A DNA stretch of 64,000 bases from Brachionus plicatilis (lineage: Eukaryota; Rotifera; Eurotatoria; Ploima; Brachionidae). Below are positions 12,104 to 24,635 of the stretch, one piece after another. The notes beneath the pieces were generated by a model, which saw only the letters and a program-made list of their open reading frames with translations, ran no database searches and was not told where the DNA came from. A program made the position numbers and the translations under genes. The first letter of the stretch is position 1. Every line of letters starts with the position of its first letter. The stretch is from assembly GCA_010279815.1 (NCBI GenBank), contig QEOQ01000092.1, positions 739,801-803,800 on the forward strand, read 5' to 3'.

Positions 12104-12735
12104 TAGTAGATACCCGTTGCTTCGCTGCCGGGGGAATTTAAATAAAATTAAGAAAAAAAATTGCAGAACACACTAAAAAATTTATTGAATAACCTTAGTA
12201 TAAACTATGTTTTTTGTTAAGTTATTTGGATGATTCATGCAAATCTTGAGATTTTTTTTATTTGTCACTCTTGAAAAGGCTACATATAATTGCCCATGAG
12301 TAAAAACAGGTTCGTTTAAGTAAACCCCTACGTGTTCTAAAGTTTGTCCTTGAGATTTATTTATACTCATTGCAAACGCTGGTCGTATAGGAAATTGAAG
12401 CCTTTTTAATTCGAAAGGTAAACTTGCATCAGTTGAAATCAATGGCATTCTCGGTATGTAAACTATTTTTTTAGCATTAGATCCAACAGCTATTTGACAT
12501 TCAATTATTTTACTGTAAAAATTTCTACAAATAAGCCTGGTACCGTTACACAATTCATCCGAAGCTGAGACATTTCTAAGTAAAATAATAGGTTGGCCTT
12601 TTTTAAGAACTAATTTATGAGGTGGCATTCCTGATAAATTTAAGCTATTTAAAAATTCTGTCGGGTATAAAGCTGTATGTGCGTCATTCAAAACAGCATC
12701 AGCTGATAAATATTTGTTCTCTTCACCTTTAATTC
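12104..12735 (-). mobile_element. 3' end of a Helitron with PIF1-type helicase C-terminus
   Basis: The open frame 12735-12182 (minus) encodes the end of a Helitron Rep/helicase: LSADAV, YPTEFLNSLNLSGMPPHKL, GQPIILLRN, NGTRLI, then helicase motif AMSINKSQGQTL and YVAFSRVTN. About 60 nt downstream on the same strand lies GGCAGCGAAGCAACGGGTAT followed by CTACTA, the GC-rich hairpin and near-CTRR end usual for Helitrons. Everything upstream of about 12735 (endonuclease and most of the helicase) is missing, so it cannot move by itself. Helicase motif V/VI residues look intact. Confidence 0.85.
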
Positions 12736-12946
12736 AATTAAAAGGTAATTTATATAAAGAATTTTTTAAAGATTTATAGAAGATTATTTTTACCTGGAAA
12801 TGTTAGATATATATATATATTTAATATATATCAATACTTAATTGATGATTGGTAATCAATCAATTATCTATTCTCTCTCACTATTCAACCTTGACATCGA
12901 TAACTCGCTAACTTGCTAACTCGCTAACTTTGTGAAATTTTAAATA

Positions 12947-14002
12947 CAGTCAATAACCGGTTATCCGGAATGAGATTCGAGTTTTTTTTTTCAAAGTCGT
13001 CCGGATAATAAATTTTCCGGATAACACGATTTGCTAACGAAAAGAGGGGTAAACACAGTGATAATTGATTTAGAGTGTTTATTTAGAACAAAGAAACAAT
13101 TAACGAATAAAAACAACAATTGCTGAGTTTGTTCGCCTTTCTTCTAGAGTTGTAAGTGTGGTGTTTGGTAGACTTTTGAAGACTAGACCACTCTCATCGG
13201 CATTGTAAATTTGGTCTAGAGAGTATTCTTTTTGAATCTCTTCCATCTTGATGAGGAATGGTTCAAAGGCGTCAAAGTCTGCTGATTTCTTTTCCCCATG
13301 AAGCTTGATGGTTTTGATGTTGTGTCGTTTGCAGAATCTCTGGATGTAGCCTGAAGATGGACTGAAGTTTTCGGCGGCTGGATAGAACTCTCTTTGAAAT
13401 ATCTTTGCTTGAAAGGCAATTGTCTCGTAGTTGATTGGCACTTTGCTGCTTCGAACTTGGTAAAACCATAAGTTGAGTGCTTCGTCTAATAGCGGATAGT
13501 TTGAAGGCTTAAATGTGCATCTGATCGCACTGTCTAGATTATCTGTTCTGAATTTGCTAAGTTCTGCTGAACCTTTGGCGATAATGTCGTAAATCGTACT
13601 CAAGCCAACCATATAATCTAGCGCAAGTTTTTTTGGGCAGTACCCATTCTTTTTCTTAGTGATAATCTCCTCCCGCTGAACAAAGTTAAGAACAACCTTC
13701 TTGCGTTTTGCAATCGGAGTATCGATAACTTTTTTACTAGCGTTCTTGCGAGGCTTAGGGACTTGATACATAGGTCTTGTCATTTTTAATGAGAATAACA
13801 TAATGACTCACATCGTTTATGTTTATATATTAAGGTTTAACAGGAAGTAATAAGGAAGCAATGCTGTTCTAATTAGCTCAAAGCCTAAAAAGTAGGAAGT
13901 TAAAAAGTTCAAAGTAAAAAATCAAAAAGTGCTGGTCCGAAAATTGATTCCGGATAATCGAAAATTCCGGATAAAAAATTACGGATAACCGGTTATTGAC
14001 TG
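12947..14002 (-). mobile_element. pogo/Tigger-like DNA transposon, internally deleted, with TIRs and TA duplication
   Basis: A 1056-bp element. Both ends read CAGTCAATAACCGGTTATCC inward, flanked by TA (12945-12946 and 14003-14004), the IS630/Tc1/mariner/pogo target duplication. Subterminal TCCGGATAA repeats occur at both ends. It carries one minus-strand transposase frame (13100-13801) cut off within the catalytic domain. TIRs and duplication are nearly perfect, which suggests fairly recent movement by a transposase supplied elsewhere. Confidence 0.93.
13100..13801 (-). pseudogene. Truncated pogo/Tigger (CENP-B-like) transposase
   Basis: A 233-residue frame. A Lys/Arg-rich N-terminus leads to a psq/CENP-B-type helix-turn-helix (KKLALDYMVGLSTIYDIIAK, about 58-77), then a Tc5/CENP-B second DNA-binding domain with LDEALNLWFYQVR and IQRFCKRHNIK. 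YNADESGL (about 200) is the first catalytic Asp of the DDE domain. The frame ends about 30 residues later, so the second Asp and third acidic residue are absent; the last 17 residues probably come from sequence joined by an internal deletion. Full-length relatives are about twice as long. It could still bind TIRs. Confidence 0.85.
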
Positions 14003-14848
14003 TAATTAGATTCTATGTTGTTGAGCCAACTTCTAAAGCAAGACTTATTTTGTAGAAAGAGAAACGGTCTTAAAGAACAGATACCTGAGTTAAATCAATA
14101 TCTAGGCAGGTTATAGATTAAACATTTAGTCCAGAGTTTCCAATCTTTTTTACATCAAAAATGCTTAGTAACAATAAATTTAAAGAAAATAATAAAAACA
14201 AACATCGAATTTAATCAATTTTTTAATTTTTTTTTAATAATTTCTTCAAAATAGATGTGTTTTATAAAAGTGAGATTTTTTAAAAAATTGATTGCAAAAA
14301 AGATTGATAATTAATTTTTATTATTTTGTATTAAAAAACATAGAAATATAGAGGAAGGATATTAATAAATATTCGGTCGATAAGAGAAATCGCTTAATGT
14401 TTTAGCTAATTTATTTAAAAATGATTTATTTTTTTTCAACAAATAAAAATAATTACCGAAAACTCGGTACCACTCCTCTTGGAACAATGTCAAAATTTGG
14501 GTTAATTCTATATAAACCCATATAATACCTTCGAAGCCATGCAGTAAAATTATTTCATTTTTTTTTAGAATAAACCTTGAAACCTGACTTTAAACTAAGA
14601 GTAAGCGCAAAAACTTGCTTTTATTCTTAGAATAATTTCTAATTTCTTCTGGAATAAACTTGTAAAATTGTGGAGTCAAATTAAAAATTAAAAATTAACT
14701 TTTTTTTTAAATATTGTCTTTATTTAGAGTAAAAGTTAAATGAAAAATCAATTGACACCGAATTCTGATTTTTTGAAAATTATCTGATTGGAATAATTAT
14801 CGGTCCATATTAACGAACCCATTTCTGATCATATAGATCATATATACT

Positions 14849-15077
14849 TATCTCCCCCATTAAAACTATGCCATTTATCCCCCACCATTTTTCTAGTACA
14901 AAATTTTACCAGCTTTCACGCAAGACCAAAATCTAAGCTCTAGCACATTTGGTTCGTCCTTCATTTTGATTTTAAATCAAAAAATCTTTATTCAAATCTA
15001 CGGACCCATAATTATCTCCCCCATTAAAACTATGCCATTTATCCCCCACCATTTTTCTAGTACAAAATTTTACCAGC
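14849..15077. repeat. Direct repeat of about 65 bp, two copies 164 bp apart
   Basis: TTATCTCCCCCATTAAAACT and the following 45 bases are present at 14849-14913 and again, apparently identical, at 15013-15077. The C-runs stand out in this A+T-rich region. The unit is unrelated to the nearby TIR elements. Confidence 0.85.
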
Positions 15078-15169
15078 ATCCAATCAAATAAATAATTACG
15101 TGCTTATTTTTGTATTTCTAATTTTAATCTAAAATTTAAATTTTGTAATATGTAGAAAATGTATAAATT

Positions 15170-15432
15170 AATGGGCTACTTGTAGTTCATGATCATGATC
15201 AAATGATCAAAAATTAATTGGATTGCAAAATTTCGAAATATTGATTTAGATTTTGTTTATAATTCAGATTAAAATTCATATAATTTTATATCTAATTAAA
15301 GATTAAACAAATTATGTTAAAAATTTTCAGTCATTTTTTATTAAAAAATTGAATAAAAAATATCTTTTTTTTCAATCAAATACTAAAAATTTTGTTTTGA
15401 AATTCACATTTGATCATGAACTTCAATTTGCC
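15170..15432. mobile_element. Hairpin MITE-like repeat
   Basis: The left end has TAGTTCATGATCATGATCAA near 15183. The right end has TTTGATCATGAACTTCAATT near 15413, so AAGTTCATGATCAAA is inverted across about 240 bp. A half copy of the right end occurs at 62640-62685 in the same orientation. Confidence 0.5.
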
Positions 15433-16035
15433 AAATTAATGTTTAAGAAATTAAGAAAGGTAAATATGTAGAAATTAAATTCCTACTAATTTAAGTTTTA
15501 TAAAACAATCCATTAGTCTGAAAAAATGTTGATCACACAATTTGCACTTAAAGAATTTTCGAAAAAGTGTTGTGCTTACTTAAGCTAATTAATTTTTAAG
15601 CAGACTTGCGCAAAAGTCAGAAAAATGTCTTGATTTGACTTGAAGTTTAATTTTTTTAAAAATAAGTCACCTAAAATGACATAATTACTGTAAAGGATCA
15701 ATTAACTAAAAAATTTAATTTCTTATTAAAATATTATTATAGTATTTATATTTCAAGTTTAAAAATTCAAGTTTTATTTTTTTTAAGCAATTTACTAAAA
15801 AATGCTTTGCTAAATAGAGAGGATTTTCCTTTAGTCCTTTTTGCTCACATACAGGAACCCTTAACCTATGTTCCGTGCTTTTAAATTTTTAAATTGAAAT
15901 TTTATTGATTTTTTAATATTTGGTATTATTTTTTTTATTTAATTATCACAGTCCCGATGAAAAAAGAACTTGTCAATATTCTTTTAATATTTGTTTCATT
16001 AGTTTTATGAATAAATTTGAAAAAAAAAACTTATA

Positions 16036-17626
16036 GTGCTGATTTTTTACGATGATTATACAAGAATTTACCAAAATTTCTAAAATTTGTTTCAAAATTA
16101 ATAAAAAATTTTAAAAAAATTCATTTTTTCGCACAAATTTTTTTGATTTCAATAAAAACAGGAGAAAAAAAAAAAAAGAATATTTAAAATTAGGCTTTTT
16201 TAATATCGAAATTATTATGCTGATAAATTTTATTAATTTGACCAGTCTCTTTTTTTCTAAATAACTTTTTAAATTACCTAATAAAAATGTTTAAATTATT
16301 TAGAGGCAAAAACTTCAAATTGAAATTTCAACCTTTTTCAAATGATAAATATAAAGTCATAGCCTGACTTTGACTGACACTTTGACAATGATCCATTTTA
16401 TCAATATTTTGGATTCTTTTGGTCCTTTTTGCTTTTATGAGAATTTACAAAAATTTGCATCTATTGACAATAAAAAAAAAGAATCCTTTTAAAAACTTTT
16501 TATCCTTTAAAAACTTAAAAACCATAAAGAGTCTTAAAAAAAAGAATGTACTATTTGTACTTTTTGACAAAAAAACACCATAAAGGACGTACTTTTTGTA
16601 CTTTTTATATTAAGTCAAAGTTAGTTTCTACCCAAAAAAGGATGTACATTTTGTACTTTTTTTTTAAGTCAAAGTCAAAGTTAGGTTCTACCCAAAAAAA
16701 GATGTACTTTTTGTACTTTTTTTTTAAGTCAAAGTTAAAGTTAGGTTCTACCCAAAAAAGGATGTACTTTATGTATTTTAAAGAATTGATCTTAAGCCTT
16801 GGTTTAGAAAGGACGTACTTTTTATCCTTTTTGATTTTCTCTAATCAAAAAGTATGTTCTTTCTGTACTTTTTAAAAATTTTATTTTAGCTTTTGTCTTT
16901 AAAGGACGTTCTCTCAACTTTAGCTAAGTTAAAGGAAAATAACCCTTTAATTAACCATATTTTGACTGAGCGATTGACGTTGTAAGACGTCAAGAGCTTT
17001 GTCAAATTAGGGTTAATTAAAAAGTTATTTTCGTTTAAACAAAATAAAAATAAAAGGAGCTTTAGGGAATTCGGATTTTTTGAATATAGGGAAAGATACA
17101 ATAGAATAAAAATTACGTATTTTCTATACCAAGAACTTAATAAAATTTTTTAATCAAAATTTAAAAAAGGATTTCTATTTAAACCAAGGCTAAATATAAA
17201 TTTTAAAAAGTAGAAACAAACTTTGACTTAAAAAAAAAAGTACAAAAAGTACATCTTTTTTTGGGTAGAACCTAACTTTAACTTTGACTTAAAAAAAAAA
17301 GTACAAAAAGTACATCCTTTTTTGGGTTGAAACTAACTTTGACTTTGACTTAAAAAAAAAGTACAAAAAGTACATCCTTTTTTGGGTAGAACCTTACTTT
17401 AACTTTGACTTAAAAAAAAAAGTACAAAAAGTACATCCTTTTTTGGGTTGAAACTAACTTTGACTTTGACTTAAAATAAAAAGTACAAAAAGTATAAAAA
17501 GAATGTAACTACATCTATTGTCAATAGCTCAAAATTTGGTAAATATACTGGAATATACTGGTCGATTTTTCTTTTTTTGCAATTTTTCGTAAATTCTAGT
17601 AAAATCATCATAACAAATCAGCACTG
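16036..17626. mobile_element. 1.6-kb palindromic element with mirrored tandem repeats
   Basis: Outer ends AGTGCTGATTTTTTACGATG (16036) and, inverted, CAGTGCTGATTTGTTATGAT (ending 17626) form imperfect TIRs. Inside, a unit of about 75 bp with GATGTACTTTTTGTACTTTT and AGTTAGGTTCTACCCAAAAA is repeated in tandem at 16546-16780, then again in inverted order at 17216-17500, about 430 bp away. The 109-codon frame at 16546-16875 is a product of these repeats (KSKLGSTQK units), not a gene. The ends resemble the CAGT/TA elements elsewhere in the window. Confidence 0.8.
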
Positions 17627-18259
17627 TTAGTTATTTAAAATTTTATTTTGTTTCTCTGGATGTGAGGAAAGATTTTTATTATCCACGTATTATTTTATTT
17701 CTCAGAGCCATTTGGAAAAAATGAGCACAAAAAATTTAGAAGAGTTTGATACAGATTTATTGTTAAAAAAAAAATTTTGTTTAATTCCAATGGCCTTAAA
17801 ATAAAATAAATGATAAAAATAAACACAAGTTTATTAGAATATAAAAATGTTGCTGTTTAATTTCATGATCAAAAATACATAAACTTTGCATTATTTTTGG
17901 TGCTTATAATCCCTTAATGCATTTGCTAGGCGGCTAAATTTATAAAATAATTAAACAAAAAAGAAAAAACAGGCGCCAAAATTATTGATCAATTTTATGA
18001 ATAATAAAACCTTGGTTTTGTTTACTAATTGAATTCTTATTTGGCAAATAATTGGAATTATTTCGATCTGAAATTCTCTATTTTGTTATTTCGCTCGATG
18101 CTCAAGCCTAATTAAAAGCTTAGATGCAGAGATATATTAAAAGATTGGAATTTTAGAAATTAAGATCAAATTATTTAAATATTCCTAATTAATTTCTATT
18201 ATATAAAATTGAATAACAGGTCACAAAATTGTCTAAAAATGGTATAAAAATATTTAAAA

Positions 18260-21200
18260 ATGACCAAAGAAAGCAACGACAGCAGACAGAGTTACGAGCT
18301 TGAGTCATGTCTGAATCAAGACGAATTGGCCGACTGCGCCAGTGAGCTCGAAGCCGACCACAAAAGCTCTAGTTTATACATGAATCTAAAACAGCATTTT
18401 TTTACCAAAGATGGCATCAAACAAATACTAAACTCAAACAAACTTCACATATTCGTAATTTTGCTGGTCATAATGGACTGTACCTGCATATCTGTTGAAT
18501 TAATGCTTGACTTTGTCATTAGCTATAACCAAGAACACTGGAACTCGGTTATTATCAGCAATAAAAGTTCTTCTTCAGAACTGGACTTGTTCGATGCTTT
18601 AAAAGGGCTGAATTCAAGGGATATTTCAATTTTATCCTCAATAGAACATACGCTTCGTTTTGTCAGCATTGCCATCCTCACATTTTTTGTTCTCGAAATT
18701 GTTCTAAAGCTCATATTTATACCTTACCATGTGATCAAATCAATTTGGAGTATGCTCGATGCAATTGTAGTTTTTGTGAGCTTTGTACTCGATATTATAT
18801 TGCTGAAAAATAAACAAATTCTTCACACAGTTACTGGTCTTTTGACATTATTCAGGTAATTCTTATTAATTTTTAGCTTATAGGTCTTTTGGCTCATAGA
18901 AATGAGGAAATTTAAATAAACTTGTCAAAAAATAACCTATGTTGAAATTATTGCCATTGTAAATTTTAGTACAAAAATCAAAAACAAAATATTACAAATG
19001 CCAAAGCTTAAGCTCTGAAGGAGCAAAACATGTTCTGTAAATTGCAGCAACTGATATATCCCTTGTACCACCAATATACTGATTCTGCAAAACTCAAAAT
19101 TGTAATTGTAAATTTGGGATATTGTCTTATATTAAAAATCCGACTCAACTTTAAGTGGATGTATCAGTTGCTACAATTTACAGAACATGTTTTAGTCGGT
19201 CCAGATTAAAGCTCTGGGGTTTTTTATATTTTGTTTTTGTTTTTTTTTGTTCTAAAATTCACAATGTTCTGAATTTTGCAGAGTTTTGCAGAATCAGTAT
19301 ATTGCTAGTACAAAGGATATATTAGTTGCTACAATTTACAGAGTATGTTTAGGTCCATCGTAACTTAAGCTTTGGCATTTTTAATATTTTGTACCAAAAT
19401 TTTCAACGCAAATATTTTTGATATTATACCAAAAAATCTGAATATCTTTTTCACTATTATTGAAATTTTTTACTGTTTGTGTTTAATTTTCTCAACTCAA
19501 CTCTCTATTTATTTTTCTAGAGTTTGAATAAAAAATTTCTCAAATCAAAAATTTCTATTCTATAAATCAATATATTAACTTAAATGATCCTGAAGAATTT
19601 AGCGAATCCGATAACTATGAAGATGAAAAAAGATCACTAAATTTATTTAATAAACTAAATTTATTTATGCTATAAAATTAGATTTTTTTGATGATCTGCA
19701 GAAACAGATTAGAACTTCACCATTTATTTATTTCTTTAAATATTTTTTTTGGTCAAATGCCAAAAAGGTCTATTATTATTATTTTCAATTATGAGAATTT
19801 AACTTAATCTGAAATTTTGAGTTGGATTAAAGAATTAAAAAAAACAGGAACTCTTAAAATAGCCTATATTTTATCATTATTTATATTATATTTTAATCAT
19901 TAATTTAACTAAACCTGTAAAAATTTACTTATATAAAAGATTTAGTTAAGATTAGAATACTTTTTATATTTAAAAGACTTTTTCAATGTAAAAGTACTTT
20001 TTTTTTGTTTGAAAAAAAAAACTAAAATACCTCAAAATGACTTTTGGAAATAACTCTCATACGGTGCTTTTACAATTGAATGAAAATTACGTAATTTTGC
20101 GTAAATTTAATTAAGCTTACCGAATCTTACGTGAATATTAAATGGTAAGAATTTGTAATTTGACCAAAAATTCCATTTTATAAATTATTAAAAAAATTCA
20201 ATTTTTCAAAAAATTTTTCTATTTAACTTAAAAATTTAGCTTAAATGTATTTAAGGATTTTTTTATTGATCCCGCAAGATTTTGAAAAATCGTAAAATTG
20301 TCTATCTTTTAAAATTTTGATAATATTCAATTAATTCAAGTGGAATAGTTTGCCCTCAGAAATAATCAACGCATCATCTAAGAACAACTTTAAGAACAAG
20401 CTGGATAGCTATTTAAAACAGAAATAAATAATTAATTAATTTTTTTAGCGCAAAACATTATCTACATAAACTTCATTATTATTATACTGTATGTAAAACC
20501 AGACAGCTACCATAGTGAGGCTATGTCTAGCCTTGCTCCGCAGTTATCCTGCTGTAGCTTATATTATTTTTATTATTAATTCATCATTTTGTTTTGGACC
20601 TAAAATTTGTTACTCTCAAATCTCAAAATAAAAATTATTTTTTAAATCTTGCGGGATCAATAAAAATATCAAAATATCGTACTTTAAAGGCATTTTTTAC
20701 ATTAAAAGAAAAAAAATTTTCTAAATTTTTTTAACATGAAAAATTTAAGATGATTTTTATATGGAACGAAAAAAAAATCGAGTTTTTTTGGTGATTTCAG
20801 AAACAATTAAAGTTCAATTTAAATTAATATTAAAATAAATAAAATTGTTATTTATTTAATTAAATAGAATAAGAACTTTGAGGTTATTCTTGTTTATTTA
20901 ATCAATAAATCAAATCATAAAGAAAAATATAATTTGTTGGTTTAATAATTTATTATCAGACTTAAAAGTAAGAAAAATTTCAAATGGGGATGAATTTATT
21001 GGGAAAATCGTAACAGAGTCATAAATAAAAAGAATACCCAGTTAACGAAAAGTTAAAGTTTTTTTGAACTATTTAAAAAGATCGTTAGAAATTCTTCATA
21101 AAAGAAAATTTCCTTATTTTCCTTCAAAATTCAAATTTTGGACAATTATATAAAAAAGTTTTCAAAAATTGAAACAAGCAATAAAATCGTATTTACTTTA

Positions 21201-22101
21201 AGAAAATTTTACTAATTAAAATTAAAATACTTGGTTAATTCATCCAAAAATAAACAACACTGAAACTTTGTTTCTATTGAATCTCTGGTTATTTTTTGAT
21301 AAAAAAATTTCTATAGACCTGAATAAAGAAAAAAAAAAGGTTTAAACAAAAAAATTTTTAAAAAATTTCTGATGATTATCGAAATAATTTTTCCAAACCC
21401 TACTTTCAATTTTTATTTAACTTCTAATTTAGTGATTTTTTAAAGGTTTCAAATTTACTTAGCCATTTTAATTCATAATCTAAAAAGATTGAAATTATTA
21501 AATCTTCTTTTGATATATACCTTGATGTAAAATTTCTAGGCTTCAACTTTTAAGAACAGACTATGTCTAGGAAAATCTTTTTTTATCAAGATCTTAAGCA
21601 CAAAAAGTTTCTCAGGTAGAAAAAAGATTATGTTTCAGATTAGCTAAAGAAAATTGTAAAATTATTTCTCTTTATTTAAATAATTTTTTCCTAGAATCGT
21701 GTTATTTTTTGGGATAAACATCGATAAGATTCGTAAACGAAAAAGGTATTTTTTAATCCAAAATTAAAAAAATAGCCAAAGTATTTTTATTTTAAAAAAA
21801 TGTTTCTACAACGAACTAAGTTGAATATTTTCATAGTATTTTGAGTCAACTGTGCCTTTTTCTAAAAAATTTTTTAAGTAAACGATAATTTATTTTAAGA
21901 TTGTGGAGAATTGCTAGAATACTGAGTGGAATACTCGTAACTATGGAAAAAAAATCTGCCAAAAAAATTGTAAAATTGACAAGAAGAATTGAATTTTTAG
22001 CCAAAGAGAATAAAGAGCTACGAGAAGAGTTAGAACAAAATAAATTACTTTTAGAAAAATATATGACAAATACTGACAAAAACTCTGATTCTATTTCCTG
22101 A
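18260..22101 (+). CDS. Hv1-C: voltage-gated proton channel, full canonical charge set
   Basis: Exons 18260-18855 and 21900-22101 join in phase 2 to give 265 residues. S1 LLVIMDCTCISVEL has Asp73 (D112) and Glu80 (E119), with Asp84 further on (D123). A Ser-rich S1-S2 loop follows. S2 FFVLEIVLKLIF has Phe143, Glu146 and Lys150. S3 MLDAIVVFVSFVLD has Asp167 and Asp178. S4 LFRLWRIARILSG has all three Arg (199, 202, 205); the usual Asn is Ser208. Exon 2 encodes S4's end and a long Leu-heptad coiled coil (KIVKLTRRIEFLAKENKEL onward), the dimerisation region of HVCN1. The N-terminus is acidic. The S4 Gly-Asn intron of A, D, E and F is absent. The 3-kb intron holds a MITE and LINE debris. Probably a working proton channel. 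Confidence 0.92.
18998..19378. mobile_element. Palindromic MITE in Hv1-C intron
   Basis: Left end AATGCCAAAGCTTAAG (18998); right end CTTAAGCTTTGGCATT (to 19378). Further inverted pairs flank the centre (GTTCTGTAAATTGCAGCAAC and GTTGCTACAATTTACAGA). A similar segment occurs at about 43000-43200 inside the element in MYO1D intron 5. Confidence 0.8.
20341..20570 (+). mobile_element. 3' end of a non-LTR retrotransposon (LINE)
   Basis: The frame 20341-20427 reads WNSLPSEIINASSKNNFKNK and on to LKQK and a stop, the usual C-terminus of CR1/Jockey-like reverse transcriptase proteins. A GC-richer 3' UTR follows (GTGAGGCTATGTCTAGCC, then GCAGTTATCCTGCTGTAGC hairpins). 5'-truncated insertion inside the Hv1-C intron. 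Confidence 0.8.
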
Positions 22102-24635
22102 AGTTGTATCAATTGTGTAAACAGCAAAAAAGCTATTCAAATTATTCCAATAGCTATATTTTAAAGTTTTTTGTACAAATAATGATAATAAAATTGAATT
22201 TTTTCACTTTGATTGCATTTGGTTTAAATAATCAATTCAAGATTTTATGATAAGAAGATTATTTTATTTTGAATCTAATTTTTTACTGTATTATTTGAAT
22301 TCTTTGAATAAAGTAAAGAATCCATTTTATGAACTTTTAATTAAAAATATTATATGAACATTATTATGTGAGATTAAATAAAAAAAATGAAGACAATTTT
22401 TGTTGATATTGTTTGAATTTGTTTAATTATGTGTTCATCATTAAACGAACAATTTTTCATATATTTAAAAAAAATCAAATTTTTAAATTTTCATATTTTT
22501 TTATTTAAGTGGTCAATCAGTAAATGTGGATTTATTTTTAGTTGATTAAATTTTTTATCAAAAATTTTTTGCACTTCTTAATTAATTTCCGAAGGCTGAC
22601 TATTTTTTCAAATAATTAGAAAATTTAAGTCAGAAAAGCAAAATAACAAATTTTATATTAAATTTTTTTTATCAGACATATTCTGGTTTTCGCATGCTTT
22701 TTATCGTACTTTTGGAACCAAATTAAATATTAACTGAATTTGTAATTCTTTGGAGTATAAGTTTTTTTAATTAGTTAAGTTTATTTTTGCTCTCTAATTT
22801 TTTTAATAAAATTTGAGTGCAAAAATAAGCTTAATAATAAAATTTGAATTATCATTTATTTTTTTAAAGAAAAAAAGAGATAAAAAAAATACATTAAATA
22901 AATAAATAAAAATAAATGAATTAAAAGAATTAATGGGATTCAGCAAATTCGAATTTTTAATTAATTTTATTTTATTCAGTTATTAATTTTTTTCAATTTA
23001 ACGATATCATCATGTTTAATCTAAAATGTATGAAACAGGAAAGGTATTCTATATAAATAGATTTTTTGTTAATTTCGGTAAAATTTTTTTAAAAGTTGTT
23101 TGGAAGGAATTTTTTTTCAAAATATCAAAATCAAACTAATTTTTTTAAATAAAAAAATTACTACAAATCTAAATACCAACTAAATAAATACATTTTTAAC
23201 AAGTCTTGATTCATCAGAGTCATCAAATATTTTTTGACTAACATTTTTTAAAACTGAAATTTTTCATTTAGAAAATATTAAGTTTTAGAATTCTATTGCA
23301 TATCTAAGAATACTATTCCATACTTTATGTCTCCGCTAGGGAAAAATGAAATTTTTGTTTGAAATATCGATTTTCAGAAATATCAAAAAATCATTATATA
23401 ATTTACTTTCCTTAAATTGTCTAAAAAGATATTATTAGTTTTTCAAATTTATTTGAGTAATCGTCTAAATTACTAAATAGAATCTACAAATAAATTGACA
23501 AAAACTGTCTATTTGGAAATATTATTGATTAATGACTGAATATTTTTGAATAAAGAGATTTTGAATTTTTTTCAATTTTTCTCAATTTAATATTTTTTTA
23601 ATTTGAACTTTAAGAAAGCTAAAATGAAATACTTTTTCTCAAAAAAAATAATTAAATAAAAATTAATTTATTTGATTCAATTTAAAATAGCAGCAAGTTC
23701 TATTTTAACAAAACCAATTATAATTTAAACCATGAATGCTTGTTTAAAGTAAAATAAAAGTAGGAAATTTTTTTTTAACAATAAAAAAACTTTTTTTTAT
23801 ATTTTTAAATTCAGTAGAATAAGATATTGTTGAAAACTTTAAATCAGTGACTTTTAAACAATCTACAAATTCACTGATTTTTCTTATTCTTTAAATCATT
23901 ATTCCAAAAATTCGACAATAATTTTTAATTGCTGTTTATAAGCGTTTACATTTTTTTTAACCCTTCACCAAAATTACCTTTTTAAGTATCCAATTTAACA
24001 AATACTTCACTCTTTTTTACTTTCATTAGGAAGCTTTGAGCTAAACCTAGAAAAAAAGCATCTATCACTTAAATAATTATTCATAAAAATATGTTCGAAT
24101 TAACAATTGACATTTTGTCTTTTAAAAAATTAATGATTTTTTTTCAATTTTTCTTTTAAAATTGGGCTGTATTTCCTTGTGTTTTTAAATGATATGTAAT
24201 TTTCATTTTTGGATCAAATTCTAGATCAAATTTTCATTTAAAGCCCAACGATTGATCGCAGCCTCAGTTATTTTTCTAAACCATCTTGGATAGATACTTA
24301 AAAATTAAATTTTATCAAATGATGAGTATTACGCAAAAAAAGAGTTTATGAAAAAATATAATGAAGAATAAAATTTTAATTTTCTATCTAAAAATGTTTA
24401 GCAAATAGCTTTAAATTTTAACTTTTTTAATTTTAATTTTTTTTTAATTTTTAATCTTAAAGAGCTTCATCTCAAAATAGTTTTAGATTTAAAATTTTTT
24501 TTAAGCAGCTTAATTAGCGTTTGGCCAGGCTATACCATCTTGACTTTCCATAAATTTTAAAGCATATTAATAAATTTTTATAGTATTTGGCATCATTCGA
24601 ATGTCAACTGGCATTTGAACCATATTTTTCTAAAA
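22102..24635. other. Intergenic stretch between Hv1-C and Hv1-D
   Basis: Homopolymer-rich A+T sequence. No exon, RNA gene or clear TIR pair recognised. The Hv1-D promoter should lie at its right end. Confidence 0.5.

Larger units (their letters stand above)
14005..16035. other. Repeat-bearing intergenic stretch between Hv1-B and Hv1-C
   Basis: No gene recognised. Holds a direct repeat pair (14849-14913 and 15013-15077) and a hairpin repeat (15170-15432), listed separately; the rest is A+T-rich unique sequence. Confidence 0.5.

Noticed and set aside
16546..16875. 109-codon open frame with repeated KSKLGSTQK units
   Set aside because: It is the translation of the 75-bp tandem repeat in a palindromic element; the mirror copy has no matching frame and there is no gene-like context.
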